NCBI GenBank assembly: GCA_030841765.1 | Contig: JAUUSS010000025.1 | Coordinates: 1 to 23,154, forward strand | Reading direction: 5' to 3' | Source of the DNA: Collinsella aerofaciens | GTDB lineage: Bacteria; Actinomycetota; Coriobacteriia; Coriobacteriales; Coriobacteriaceae | DNA length: 23,154 nt | In this document: one piece after another, positions 1 to 6,668 of the stretch | How the letters are laid out: every line of letters begins with the position of its first letter | How positions within the stretch are numbered: position 1 is the first letter of the stretch | Program-made: the position numbers and the translations under genes | The notes under the pieces: generated by a model | What the model saw: the letters and a program-made list of their open reading frames with translations, nothing else | What the model was told of the DNA's origin: nothing | Databases searched by the model: none

Positions 1-12
1 CGCCGAATGCTC

Positions 13-34
13 GCCATCGAAATTTATCGATGGC
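13..34. repeat. Inverted repeat at left edge
   Basis: Arms GCCATCGA (13-20) and TCGATGGC (27-34) pair perfectly over 8 bases around a 6-base AT loop. It lies just past the stop codon of the minus-strand gene that ends at 63 and could be a weak terminator, but no T-run follows on that strand. A short T-rich stretch follows on the plus strand, so it may instead end an unseen gene to the left. Confidence 0.4.
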
Positions 35-62
35 CTATTTCAGACTGTAATGGGCTGGCGGG

Positions 63-953
63 CTACAGGGTTCGTCCGAGCCTGAGATCGAGCTCGGTTG
101 TGGGGCAGGCTGCCTGTTCGTGCGGCTCGCAAGCGCCAAGGGCTCCAAAGCGATGGAGCGTTGCGGCGGGCGTGGTGTAGGCGAGCCGCAGCTGATGCTC
201 GACAGGGGCACATCCGTCATTTTTGTAATGAGCCGCGTAGTACTGCGCGATGCTGGCGTTCATCTCGCTGCCATTGCGATGGCGCTCAAACTGGCTTCTG
301 CAGGTCTCGATGATCTTTGCTACCGACTTGGGTGCCGTCGCGGGAACAAGGGCGAGATAGCCCTCAAATAGCTCGTTGATGCTCAGGAGGCACAGCAGAT
401 CGATCAGCGTCCTTATGGCTGCTCCCTCGGCAGAAAAGTGCGCGGTCATGCGGTTATATCGGTTGCGGTCGACGATGGCCGCATGGGGTCTTGGAGTTTT
501 CTGCCCCGTGGTCCCGGGCTTTTGCCGCGCCTGTGTATTGAGCTCGACGTTGCAGCGCTTGAGGCCATCCAACGGAAGGAACAGTGCGGTGCGCAGGGTG
601 TTCCGCTTGCTTTCGAGTTCATGACGCTCGTCGGGTTCCCATTCGAGCTTGAGTTTCGTGTCGAGCGCCGTAAGCATATGGGCTAGGCAGCCTACGGTAA
701 GAACGTACGAATCGTTGTCGCGTTTTGGGGCATAGGGGTCTGTCAGCTTGCGAATGTCGGGGTCGCCCATGATCTTTGTGCAGCGCTTTAGCAGTTGAGG
801 GTGGTCGGCCAAGATCGTCGCGAGTGGTAGCGACGCGTAGTTCTTGATGGTCGCGGCGGCAAAGGCGGCGTCATATTCGTTTGCATATGCTCGCTCAATG
901 CGGGCATCCAGATTGCTTTTCTTATCGCCGTCTTCAGCGTGGTGGTTTGTCAT
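63..953 (-). CDS. Hypothetical protein, 296 aa, family not recognised
   Basis: I do not recognise this protein. The start at 953 (MTNHHAEDGD) is chosen because GGAGAAG (956-962 on the complement) sits about 5 bases upstream. The frame stays open further upstream to 1109, but that extension is a His/Gln-rich run without a ribosome site. The protein is soluble, mixed charge and mostly helix-forming, with a hydrophobic Leu-rich helix near residues 180-205 and scattered Cys and His that form no clear zinc motif. There is no signal peptide. The C-terminal 60 residues are Ala/His-rich. GC-rich third positions support real coding. It stands alone, divergent from deoC, with a long intergenic region upstream. 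I infer a lineage-specific cytosolic protein and assign no function. Confidence 0.7.
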   Translation of the reverse strand: MTNHHAEDGDKKSNLDARIERAYANEYDAAFAAATIKNYASLPLATILADHPQLLKRCTKIMGDPDIRKLTDPYAPKRDNDSYVLTVGCLAHMLTALDTKLKLEWEPDERHELESKRNTLRTALFLPLDGLKRCNVELNTQARQKPGTTGQKTPRPHAAIVDRNRYNRMTAHFSAEGAAIRTLIDLLCLLSINELFEGYLALVPATAPKSVAKIIETCRSQFERHRNGSEMNASIAQYYAAHYKNDGCAPVEHQLRLAYTTPAATLHRFGALGACEPHEQAACPTTELDLRLGRTL

Positions 954-1270
954 AGCTTCTCCAATCGGTTGATGTTCGTGCTGTTTGTTGATGTGTTGGT
1001 TGTCGTGAGTGATGTGCTTGCCGTGGGTGATGTGCTGACGTTGGGGTGCTATGCGGTTTTCAATGAGCCCGTGAGGCAGTTGCTGCAGGGGCTGGATGGA
1101 ACGGCCCATGCAAGGCGGAAGGCATCGTGCTCAAAATCGAGACAGCAATGCCCTGGGTGCCTCACATGTGGCAGTTACCTCATTAAGTTGTCATTGCGTT
1201 TGGGGCTGTACTTTGCCGATCTTCCTTCTCTTACACGCTAAAATTCAAACTTCATATGCTCGATCTACTT

Positions 1271-1292
1271 AAAACCGCAACGGCGGTCTTTT
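1271..1292. terminator. Bidirectional terminator-like hairpin
   Basis: ACCGC (1274-1278) pairs with GCGGT (1283-1287) around the tetraloop AACG. It is preceded by AAAA and followed by CTTTT, so it has a T-tract on both strands. The stem is only 5 bases, so strength is uncertain. No recognised gene ends next to it on either strand. Confidence 0.4.
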
Positions 1293-1482
1293 ATCAACTT
1301 ATATGTCGGAACGCGTCTTTGCAAGTACTTTTTTGCCTTTGTTTCAAATGGCCTTGTTTTCAAATGGGGTGGTTTTGCAACCGTCATACGCGCGCTGTGC
1401 GAACGTGCCCCGGCTCGGATAAGATAGTGCGATCGAGTTCTACCGCGCTCACCGCAAGTAGTTTTTACGGCTGAGTTGGCTT

Positions 1483-1530
1483 ATGCCGAAAGGGGCTCGT
1501 ATCCGTTGGGATGCGGGCCCCTTTCGGCAT
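1483..1530. other. Long perfect stem-loop upstream of deoC
   Basis: ATGCCGAAAGGGGC (1483-1496) and GCCCCTTTCGGCAT (1517-1530) are exact complements, giving a 14-bp stem with a 20-base loop. No T-run follows on either strand, so it is not a standard intrinsic terminator. It could be a structured leader RNA, a protein-binding site, or a relic of a small mobile or REP-like element. Confidence 0.6.
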
Positions 1531-1634
1531 CCGCGTGCGGTGCCATTCGCTGTCAGTAAATATACGTTTACAGCTAATTTCATACCACTTGTCGGAATGC
1601 GGACGCTGTCCTTGCATGTCGGGCGTACATTGAA

Positions 1635-1658
1635 CGTGGTTTTTCGCGTGAAACCACG
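1635..1658 (+). promoter_or_regulatory. Hairpin just upstream of the deoC ribosome site
   Basis: CGTGGTTT (1635-1642) and AAACCACG (1651-1658) are exact complements around the 8-base loop TTCGCGTG. The structure ends 22 bases before the AAGGAGG ribosome site of deoC (1680-1686). It is close enough to act as an operator or as a leader structure; the sequence alone does not distinguish these. Confidence 0.4.
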
Positions 1659-1692
1659 AATCGGTTGTCAGTCCTGAACAAGGAGGCCCAGC

Positions 1693-2367
1693 ATGACGCT
1701 TGCCAAACCCATCAATAAATACATCGACTATATCGATGCCCCCGAGGACACGTTTGAGCAGTATGTCGAGAAGGCGTTAAAGTACAACTTTCGCTGCGTA
1801 TTTGCGAACCTTCAGGAGTACGAGACGGGCCGCGCCATGCTCGAGGGCTCTGACATCATCCTTGCCGGCGCCATCGACTTTCCCCAGGGCACTATGACGC
1901 TTGAGGAGAAGCTTGCGAGGTTTGAGGAATACGCTGCGTGTGGCTTTACCGAGATTGACTACGTTTTGAATCAGGGGTCGATCGAGAACCGCGATTTTGA
2001 TGCCATCGAGCGCGAGATGACTACCATTGCTGATTTTTGTCGCGCGCATGGCATCACTGACAAGGTAATCGTCGAGATGTGCAAGCTGGACGGCGACGAC
2101 GCCGCCAAGCGCCGTGTATGCGAGATCGCGCTGGAGGCTAAGCCGGGATTCCTTAAGACATCGACTGGCAGAAGCTTTGGCGGTGCTAAGCTCGAGGACG
2201 TGCGGCTGATGCACGAGGTGCTCGGCGATGCCGTGGCAATCAAGGCGGCGGGCGGTATCCATAATTACGAAGAGGCTTGCGCGTTCATCGAGGCCGGCGC
2301 CAGCGCGTTGGGTGCCTCGGCGGGCATCGCGATCGTCGACGGCGCACCGACGGATGAGCGTCGCTAG
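1693..2367 (+). CDS. deoC: Deoxyribose-phosphate aldolase
   Basis: The class I aldolase DeoC reversibly splits 2-deoxy-D-ribose 5-phosphate to glyceraldehyde 3-phosphate and acetaldehyde, the last step of deoxynucleoside salvage in the cytosol. At 224 aa it matches short bacterial DeoC proteins. The Schiff-base lysine lies in the hallmark GFLKTSTGR (Lys155), the second active-site lysine in AIKAAGGI (Lys184), and the conserved aspartate in EIDYVLN (Asp89). These residues separate it from other DeoC/LacD-fold aldolases. AAGGAGG at 1680-1686 gives good spacing to the ATG. It stands apart from other deoxynucleoside genes (no deoA, deoB or deoD in view); the next genes are HAD phosphatases, which may be unrelated. 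A role in degrading another short sugar phosphate is possible but less likely. Confidence 0.93.
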   Translation: MTLAKPINKYIDYIDAPEDTFEQYVEKALKYNFRCVFANLQEYETGRAMLEGSDIILAGAIDFPQGTMTLEEKLARFEEYAACGFTEIDYVLNQGSIENRDFDAIEREMTTIADFCRAHGITDKVIVEMCKLDGDDAAKRRVCEIALEAKPGFLKTSTGRSFGGAKLEDVRLMHEVLGDAVAIKAAGGIHNYEEACAFIEAGASALGASAGIAIVDGAPTDERR

Positions 2368-2516
2368 CAGACGTATTTGACCTGAGCGATAAAGCTTCAT
2401 GACTACGCACCGTTCATGTTCGAGACAATATGACTTTTTGCCCGTTGTAAACGGAGTCGCGATGGGTGTTCTGTATGATGGCTCAGACAAGGTTGTTCAA
2501 TGACAGGGAGGCATAT

Positions 2517-3359
2517 ATGGCAATCAAAGCCATCGCGATGGATATCGACGGTACGCTCACCAACGACCAAAAGGTCATCAGCCCGCGCACGCGCGAAAAG
2601 CTGCTCGCGGCACAGGAGTCGGGCATTAAGCTCATTTTGGCTTCGGGCCGTCCCGCATGGGGACTACATGCTCTGGCGCAGGAGCTCGACCTTCAAAACC
2701 ATGACGGTCTGCTAGTCGCTTTCAATGGCGCGCATGTGGTCGACGCTCAGACCGATGAGGTTCTTTTTGACCAGGCCATGCCGGCTGACGAGCTGCACCG
2801 TCTGATTGATCATCTGCAAAACTATGATGTGATCCCCATGATCTCGCTCGGTCGCGACTTGCATGTCGAGGACTCGTACCACTGCATGATTACGCTGCCG
2901 GATGGCTCGCAGAAAAACATCGTCAAATACGAGCGCGATGCCTGCGACCTTAAGATCCGCGAGGTCGAGAGCTTGCATGAGGTCGTGGACACTTATCCCG
3001 TAGACAAGCTGCTGACGGCAGGCGACCCGGCCTACCTGCAGGCGCATTACGAGGAGATGTATGCGCCCTTTAAGCAGACGCTTTCGGGCATGTTTACGGC
3101 TGACTGGTACTTTGAGTACACGGCGCCCGGTATCGACAAGGCTCGTGCGCTCGAGGGAGCCCTGCCCAAGCTCGGCATCGATGCCAGTGAGGTTGTATCG
3201 TTTGGCGACGGCCAGAACGACAAGTCCATGATTGAGTGGGGCGGCACCGGTGTTGCCATGGGTAACGCCGTCGATGAGGTTAAGGCTGTGGCTCAGATGG
3301 TGACCGCCAATAACAACGAAGATGGTATTGCGGTGGCGCTGGATAAGCTGCTGGGTTAG
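2517..3359 (+). CDS. Cof-type HAD-IIB sugar phosphatase
   Basis: This 280-aa protein is a HAD superfamily hydrolase of the IIB (Cof) class, which dephosphorylates sugar phosphates and other small phosphorylated metabolites in the cytosol. Motif I is MDIDGTLTND (nucleophile Asp9, general acid Asp11), motif II is LASGRP, the motif III lysine lies in the IDKARAL region, and motif IV is FGDGQNDKSM. The large cap between motifs II and III is typical of IIB. The ATG at 2517 is preferred because GGGAGG lies 6-7 bases before it; an upstream in-frame ATG at 2466 has no ribosome site. The exact substrate cannot be read from sequence. It is followed by a terminator, so it is probably monocistronic or the end of a deoC unit. 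Confidence 0.9.
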   Translation: MAIKAIAMDIDGTLTNDQKVISPRTREKLLAAQESGIKLILASGRPAWGLHALAQELDLQNHDGLLVAFNGAHVVDAQTDEVLFDQAMPADELHRLIDHLQNYDVIPMISLGRDLHVEDSYHCMITLPDGSQKNIVKYERDACDLKIREVESLHEVVDTYPVDKLLTAGDPAYLQAHYEEMYAPFKQTLSGMFTADWYFEYTAPGIDKARALEGALPKLGIDASEVVSFGDGQNDKSMIEWGGTGVAMGNAVDEVKAVAQMVTANNNEDGIAVALDKLLG

Positions 3360-3382
3360 AATCGCCGATTAATGCATGGTTT

Positions 3383-3408
3383 GGGCGCCTGCTCGCGGGC
3401 GTCCTTTT
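3383..3408 (+). terminator. Intrinsic terminator between two HAD genes
   Basis: GGGCGCC (3383-3389) pairs with GGCGTCC (3398-3404) with one G-U pair, an 8-base loop, then TTTTGTT. It ends the Cof gene. The start codon of the next gene is only 15 bases after the T-tract. Confidence 0.65.
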
Positions 3409-3423
3409 GTTAGGGAGGGTGCC

Positions 3424-4083
3424 GTGTCCGCATTTCCGTTCGACGCCGTTATCTTTGACATGGATGGCGTCATCGTCGATACCGAGTATTACTACCTGGG
3501 CGAGACTGCCGCGTTTGCCAAGGAGCTTGGGCTTAATCTGACTCAAGAGGAGTTGAATGGGCAGGTCGGTACCTCGCATCAGTTCTTCCTGCATATGCTG
3601 GTCGATTGGTTTGAGCGCGCCGGTAAGGGGCATTTCACTGGCGATGAAGCGTTGGCCCGTTGGGACGAATGGGCTCATAAGCGTCCGCGCGACTATCAGG
3701 CTTTGATTAACCCAGGCGCCGTGGATACGATTCGAGAGCTGCCGCGCCGTGGCGTTCGCGTGGCGCTTGCCAGCTCGTCTCCCATGGTTAGCATCGAGGA
3801 AGTGCTCAACGCATGCGGGCTGTCGGATGCCTTTGAGTATGTGGTGAGCGGCGAGCAGTTTAAGGAGAGCAAGCCCGAGCCCGACATCTACCTGCATGCG
3901 CTGGACCTGCTGGGGCTGCCCGCGAATCGCTGCTGCTGCGTCGAGGATTCGGTGCCTGGCATCACTGCCGGCAAGCGAGCCGGCCTGACAGTCATTGCCA
4001 AGCGCGAGGAGCGCTTTGGCTTTAGCCAGGATGCCGCGGACAAGATTATCGACCAGCTGCCGGAGCTGCTCACGCTTTCTTAG
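3424..4083 (+). CDS. HAD-IA hydrolase, beta-phosphoglucomutase-like
   Basis: This 219-aa protein belongs to HAD subfamily IA, close to beta-phosphoglucomutase and sugar phosphatases such as YniC or GPP. Motif I is IFDMDGVIVDTE (nucleophile Asp12, acid Asp14), motif II lies in LASSSP, the motif III lysine in ESKPEPDIY, and motif IV in VEDSVPGI. The helical cap lies between motifs I and II. The start is a GTG at 3424 with AGGGAGG about 6 bases upstream; a longer frame from 3376 would begin inside the preceding terminator. Activity could be a phosphomutase or a phosphatase. It is bounded by terminators on both sides, with no promoter room in the 15 bases after the upstream one, so it is probably transcribed by read-through from the Cof gene. 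Confidence 0.88.
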   Translation: MSAFPFDAVIFDMDGVIVDTEYYYLGETAAFAKELGLNLTQEELNGQVGTSHQFFLHMLVDWFERAGKGHFTGDEALARWDEWAHKRPRDYQALINPGAVDTIRELPRRGVRVALASSSPMVSIEEVLNACGLSDAFEYVVSGEQFKESKPEPDIYLHALDLLGLPANRCCCVEDSVPGITAGKRAGLTVIAKREERFGFSQDAADKIIDQLPELLTLS

Positions 4084-4084
4084 G

Positions 4085-4106
4085 AGCGCGGTAGTTGCGC
4101 GTTTTT
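4085..4106 (+). terminator. Intrinsic terminator after the phosphoglucomutase-like gene
   Basis: AGCGCG (4085-4090) pairs with CGCGTT (4098-4103, including a G-U pair) around GTAGTTG and runs into TTTTT (4102-4106). It directly follows the stop codon at 4081-4083. Confidence 0.6.
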
Positions 4107-4167
4107 CGGGTCTGATGAGTAAATAGCCAACATTTTGGTGCGACACCTAGCATACTTTAAGCTAATG

Positions 4168-4206
4168 CGGGCTTAAGGGCTTGTTGAATGCCCTTAAGCC
4201 CGTTTT
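4168..4206 (+). terminator. Strong terminator or leader attenuator ahead of the GntR gene
   Basis: CGGGCTTAAGGGC (4168-4180) and GCCCTTAAGCCCG (4190-4202) are perfect 13-base complements around a 9-base loop, followed by TTTT and an AT-rich run. It is either the second of two tandem terminators after the preceding gene or an attenuator in the leader of the regulator gene. The regulator's start codon is 27 bases after the T-run. Confidence 0.8.
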
Positions 4207-4233
4207 AGAATTAATTGTGCTGGGAGAGGGTAT

Positions 4234-4977
4234 ATGCCACCGACTGAAGGGCCAACTGACGGTAAAGCAGCGATACCGCTGTACCAACAGGTTATTGATA
4301 TCATCAAAAACGAAATCAACTCCGGCGCCTACAAGGCGGGCGCGCGGATACCCAACGAATTCGAATTGGCTGAGAGCTATAAAGTTGGCCGCGTTACCGT
4401 GCGACGCGCTATTGAGGAGCTCGTCCAGCAGGGCTATCTAACGAAGCGGCAGGGGAAAGGCACGTTTGTCAATGCCCCCAAGCTTAAGCGCAAGATTCGC
4501 CAGAAGGATGACGTCCAGAGTTTTTCGGACGCATGTCGCGTTAACGGAATGGAACCGGGGGCGTGTGTCATTTCGAGAAAGATACTGCCGGCGGATTCCA
4601 CCGAAGCACAGTTCTTTGGTGTTCCCGTTGGAACTGACTTGATTTGCGTTGAGCGCGTGCGCACTGCCGATGGCGCCCCTGTCATGCTCGAGAACAACAT
4701 ATATGTTTACGAGGACAACGCCTATCTATCAACGGCACCTCTATCTAACCAATCCATTTTTGAGTTCGTGCGCAACCGGACGGGCCGCACGCCCGCGTTT
4801 ACCGACCCGTGCACGCTCGAGATCGCGTGCGCGTCGCCCGAGGTCGCTCGACTGTTGGCAGTTCCCGTTGGCGAGCCCTTGTTTTATATGGAAGCCTTCT
4901 TTTTCGATGAGCAGCGGCGGCCGTTTATCATCGGTCGTCAGCGGATCGTTGGGTCTCGCTACGTTTTTGACATCTAG
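4234..4977 (+). CDS. GntR/HutC-family regulator with UTRA domain (FrlR-like)
   Basis: A 247-aa transcription regulator. Residues about 14-80 form the GntR winged helix: PLYQQVIDIIKNEINSG, then IPNEFELAESYKVGRVTVRRAIEELVQQGYL and the wing RQGKGTFV. Residues about 95-247 form the ligand-binding UTRA domain, ending in GRQRIVGSRYVFDI, the usual C-terminal pattern. Family members sense sugar phosphates or amino-acid derivatives and leave DNA on binding them. It sits directly upstream of an operon with FrlB, FrlC and FrlD homologues; the E. coli and B. subtilis frl regulators are in the same subfamily, so I infer it senses a phosphorylated Amadori compound. GGGAGAGG lies about 5 bases before the ATG. 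Its likely targets are the inverted repeats at 5114-5153. Confidence 0.9.
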   Translation: MPPTEGPTDGKAAIPLYQQVIDIIKNEINSGAYKAGARIPNEFELAESYKVGRVTVRRAIEELVQQGYLTKRQGKGTFVNAPKLKRKIRQKDDVQSFSDACRVNGMEPGACVISRKILPADSTEAQFFGVPVGTDLICVERVRTADGAPVMLENNIYVYEDNAYLSTAPLSNQSIFEFVRNRTGRTPAFTDPCTLEIACASPEVARLLAVPVGEPLFYMEAFFFDEQRRPFIIGRQRIVGSRYVFDI

Positions 4978-4987
4978 GACATTGCGA

Positions 4988-5027
4988 ATGGAAACGCCCG
5001 GTGGATCATCTCACCGGGCGTTTCCAT
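4988..5027 (+). terminator. Long hairpin after the GntR gene
   Basis: ATGGAAACGCCCGGTG (4988-5003) and CACCGGGCGTTTCCAT (5012-5027) are exact 16-base complements around GATCATCT. It begins 11 bases after the regulator's stop codon. No long T-run follows, but the GCGTTTCC end resembles other terminators here. It probably separates the regulator transcript from the operon promoter. Confidence 0.65.
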
Positions 5028-5087
5028 ACCGTTCACGGCGCAAACGCAACCGTTCAACCGCGTTGCGGCAATCAGTTTGAAATTATC

Positions 5088-5116
5088 TTGATGAAGGAAA
5101 AAGCTGCTGGTAATCT
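5088..5116 (+). promoter_or_regulatory. Predicted sigma-70-type promoter of the catabolic operon
   Basis: TTGATG (5088-5093) and TAATCT (5111-5116) are separated by exactly 17 bases, with an AT-rich stretch upstream. Transcription would start near 5123, leaving a leader of about 73 bases before the transporter gene. The -10 overlaps the first of two inverted repeats. Confidence 0.65.
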
Positions 5117-5153
5117 ATGGAACGTCATAGAACGTTTGCATTGTGCAAACGTT
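5114..5153 (+). promoter_or_regulatory. Two adjacent operator-like inverted repeats
   Basis: First repeat: TCTATG (5114-5119) and CATAGA (5126-5131) flank a 6-base spacer and overlap the -10 and start region. Second repeat: AACGTTTGCA (5131-5140) and TGCAAACGTT (5144-5153) are perfect 10-base arms around TTG, at about +8 to +30. The two share base 5131. A dimeric repressor bound here would block initiation or early elongation; the adjacent GntR/UTRA protein is the obvious candidate. Confidence 0.65.
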
Positions 5154-5195
5154 GAAGCGAGATGCGATGCAGTCTCGAGTTCTTTGGAGGTATCT

Positions 5196-6659
5196 ATGTC
5201 AGATACGAAGGCGAAGAAGACAAACAGACGTTTTAAGTTCAAATTACCGCATGTCTATACGATCATGTTCTTGCTGATCGTTGTCTTTGCGGTCCTGACT
5301 TGGATCGTTCCCTCTGGTCAGTATCAGCGCAAGACGATTTCGACAGCGGCGGGCGAGCGTGAAGTCGCCGTTGCTGGAACCTATGAACAGGTCGATAAGA
5401 ACTACACCGATTCCGAGACCGGCGAGACCATCAATCTGGGCCAGGATATCTTCGCGGTTCTGCAAGCGCCCACCAAGGGCATCCAGGAGGCTGCCGACGT
5501 CGTTGCGTTCGTCTTATTGATTGGCGGATCGTTCGCGATCATCACCAAGACCAACGCTTTGAATGCCGGCATGAGCCGTGTGATTAAAAAGCTCAAGAAC
5601 AAGGACATCCTCATCATTCCCATCACGATGACATTGCTGTCCATTTGCGGCACTACGTTTGGCATGTCTGAGGAAGCCCTGCCGTTCTATGCCATCTTCA
5701 TTCCCATCATGATGGGTATCGGTTATGACTCGATGACGGCATTCATCATCTGCTTCCTTGGTCCTAACCTGGGATATTGTGCTTCGACCATCGACCCGTT
5801 TAATGTTTTGATCGCCCAAGGCATCATTGGCATCGAGGGTAATCCGCAACTGTGGCTGCGCGCCGTTTCTTGGGTTATCTTCACTGCCGTCGGTATCGCA
5901 TGGGCCATGCGCTACGCCATGCGCGTCAAGAAAAACCCCGAGTCGTCCATTGTGTACGAGGACGATAAGCTCAAGCGTATTGAGTTTTCCGTGACCGATG
6001 CCTCCATCGAGGAAGAGTTCACTATCCGTCAGAAGCTCGTGCTTATCGATTTTGCTTGCGGTATGGGCATTATCGTCTGGGGTCTTGTTACCCAGGGCTG
6101 GTACATGAATGAGATTTCCGCCGTGTTCCTTGGCATGGGCTTGCTTGCCGGTATCCTGGGCGGTCTTGACCAGCAGACAATCGCAGAGGAGTTCGTTAAG
6201 GGTCTCGCCGACTTTGCGTACGCTGCCATCGTTATCGGTATCGCTCGCGGTATTCTGGTCATCGCCGAGGGCGGCATGATCATCGACACCATCCTCCAGG
6301 CGCTCGCTACCGCGCTCGCCGGTGCACCCGCCGCCGTCTACACCACGTTTATGTATATCGTCCTTGGCCTGCTCTCTTTGCTGGTTCCCTCGAGTTCTGG
6401 CCTGGCGGCGCTCACCATGCCCGTTATGGGCCCCCTGACCGAGCTCATGGGCCTCAATCCCGAGGCAGCCGTCACCGCGCTCCAGTTTGCCAACCAGACC
6501 ATCAACACCATCAGCCCCGTGGCGGGCATGACGGTCGCTGGCCTTGCCGTGGCTAGGATTTCGTTTGGCCAATGGTGGAAGACCATTTGGAAGTTCTTCA
6601 TTTTCATGGTCGTCTTTGGCCTGATCGTAACGGCAATCTCTGGCATGCTTCCGGTGTAG
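5196..6659 (+). CDS. YfcC/DcuC-family membrane transporter
   Basis: A 487-aa integral membrane protein of the YfcC group in the DcuC/C4-dicarboxylate carrier-like family (ion transporter superfamily). A short basic N-terminus precedes the first membrane helix (YTIMFLLIVVFAVLTWIVP), then the PSGQY motif typical of the group. About 11-13 hydrophobic helices follow, with a conserved-looking loop LLVPSSSGLAALTMPVMGP near the C-terminal third and FANQTINTISPV, both characteristic. The start at 5196 has GGAGG 6-7 bases upstream; the frame is open from 5001 but would run through the operator region. As first gene of the operon it is the likely importer of the substrate, probably an amino-acid-like compound coupled to an ion gradient. 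YfcC relatives are linked to amino acids or peptides; the true substrate is unproven. Confidence 0.85.
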   Translation: MSDTKAKKTNRRFKFKLPHVYTIMFLLIVVFAVLTWIVPSGQYQRKTISTAAGEREVAVAGTYEQVDKNYTDSETGETINLGQDIFAVLQAPTKGIQEAADVVAFVLLIGGSFAIITKTNALNAGMSRVIKKLKNKDILIIPITMTLLSICGTTFGMSEEALPFYAIFIPIMMGIGYDSMTAFIICFLGPNLGYCASTIDPFNVLIAQGIIGIEGNPQLWLRAVSWVIFTAVGIAWAMRYAMRVKKNPESSIVYEDDKLKRIEFSVTDASIEEEFTIRQKLVLIDFACGMGIIVWGLVTQGWYMNEISAVFLGMGLLAGILGGLDQQTIAEEFVKGLADFAYAAIVIGIARGILVIAEGGMIIDTILQALATALAGAPAAVYTTFMYIVLGLLSLLVPSSSGLAALTMPVMGPLTELMGLNPEAAVTALQFANQTINTISPVAGMTVAGLAVARISFGQWWKTIWKFFIFMVVFGLIVTAISGMLPV

Positions 6660-6668
6660 GTGGTTGTG

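Larger units (their letters stand above)
954..1692. other. Gene-free stretch with several stem-loops
   Basis: No convincing gene is seen in these 739 bases between the divergent hypothetical gene and deoC. It holds three hairpins, listed separately (1274-1287, 1483-1530, 1635-1658), and an AT-rich palindrome GTAAA-N6-TTTAC at 1556-1571. The part from about 1200 to 1470 is AT-richer than the flanking genes and contains a possible -10 element TAAGAT at 1420-1425, without a good -35. Short open frames here lack ribosome sites and show no recognisable product. It probably carries promoters for both flanking genes and perhaps a small RNA. Confidence 0.55.

Noticed and set aside
939..1474. Short plus-strand open frames in the long intergenic region
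   Set aside because: They have no ribosome sites and no recognisable product, and the first overlaps the start of the minus-strand gene.
5001..5195. N-terminal extension of the transporter frame
   Set aside because: It would translate through the promoter, both inverted repeats and part of the GntR terminator hairpin. The ATG at 5196 has a strong ribosome site and gives the usual family start.
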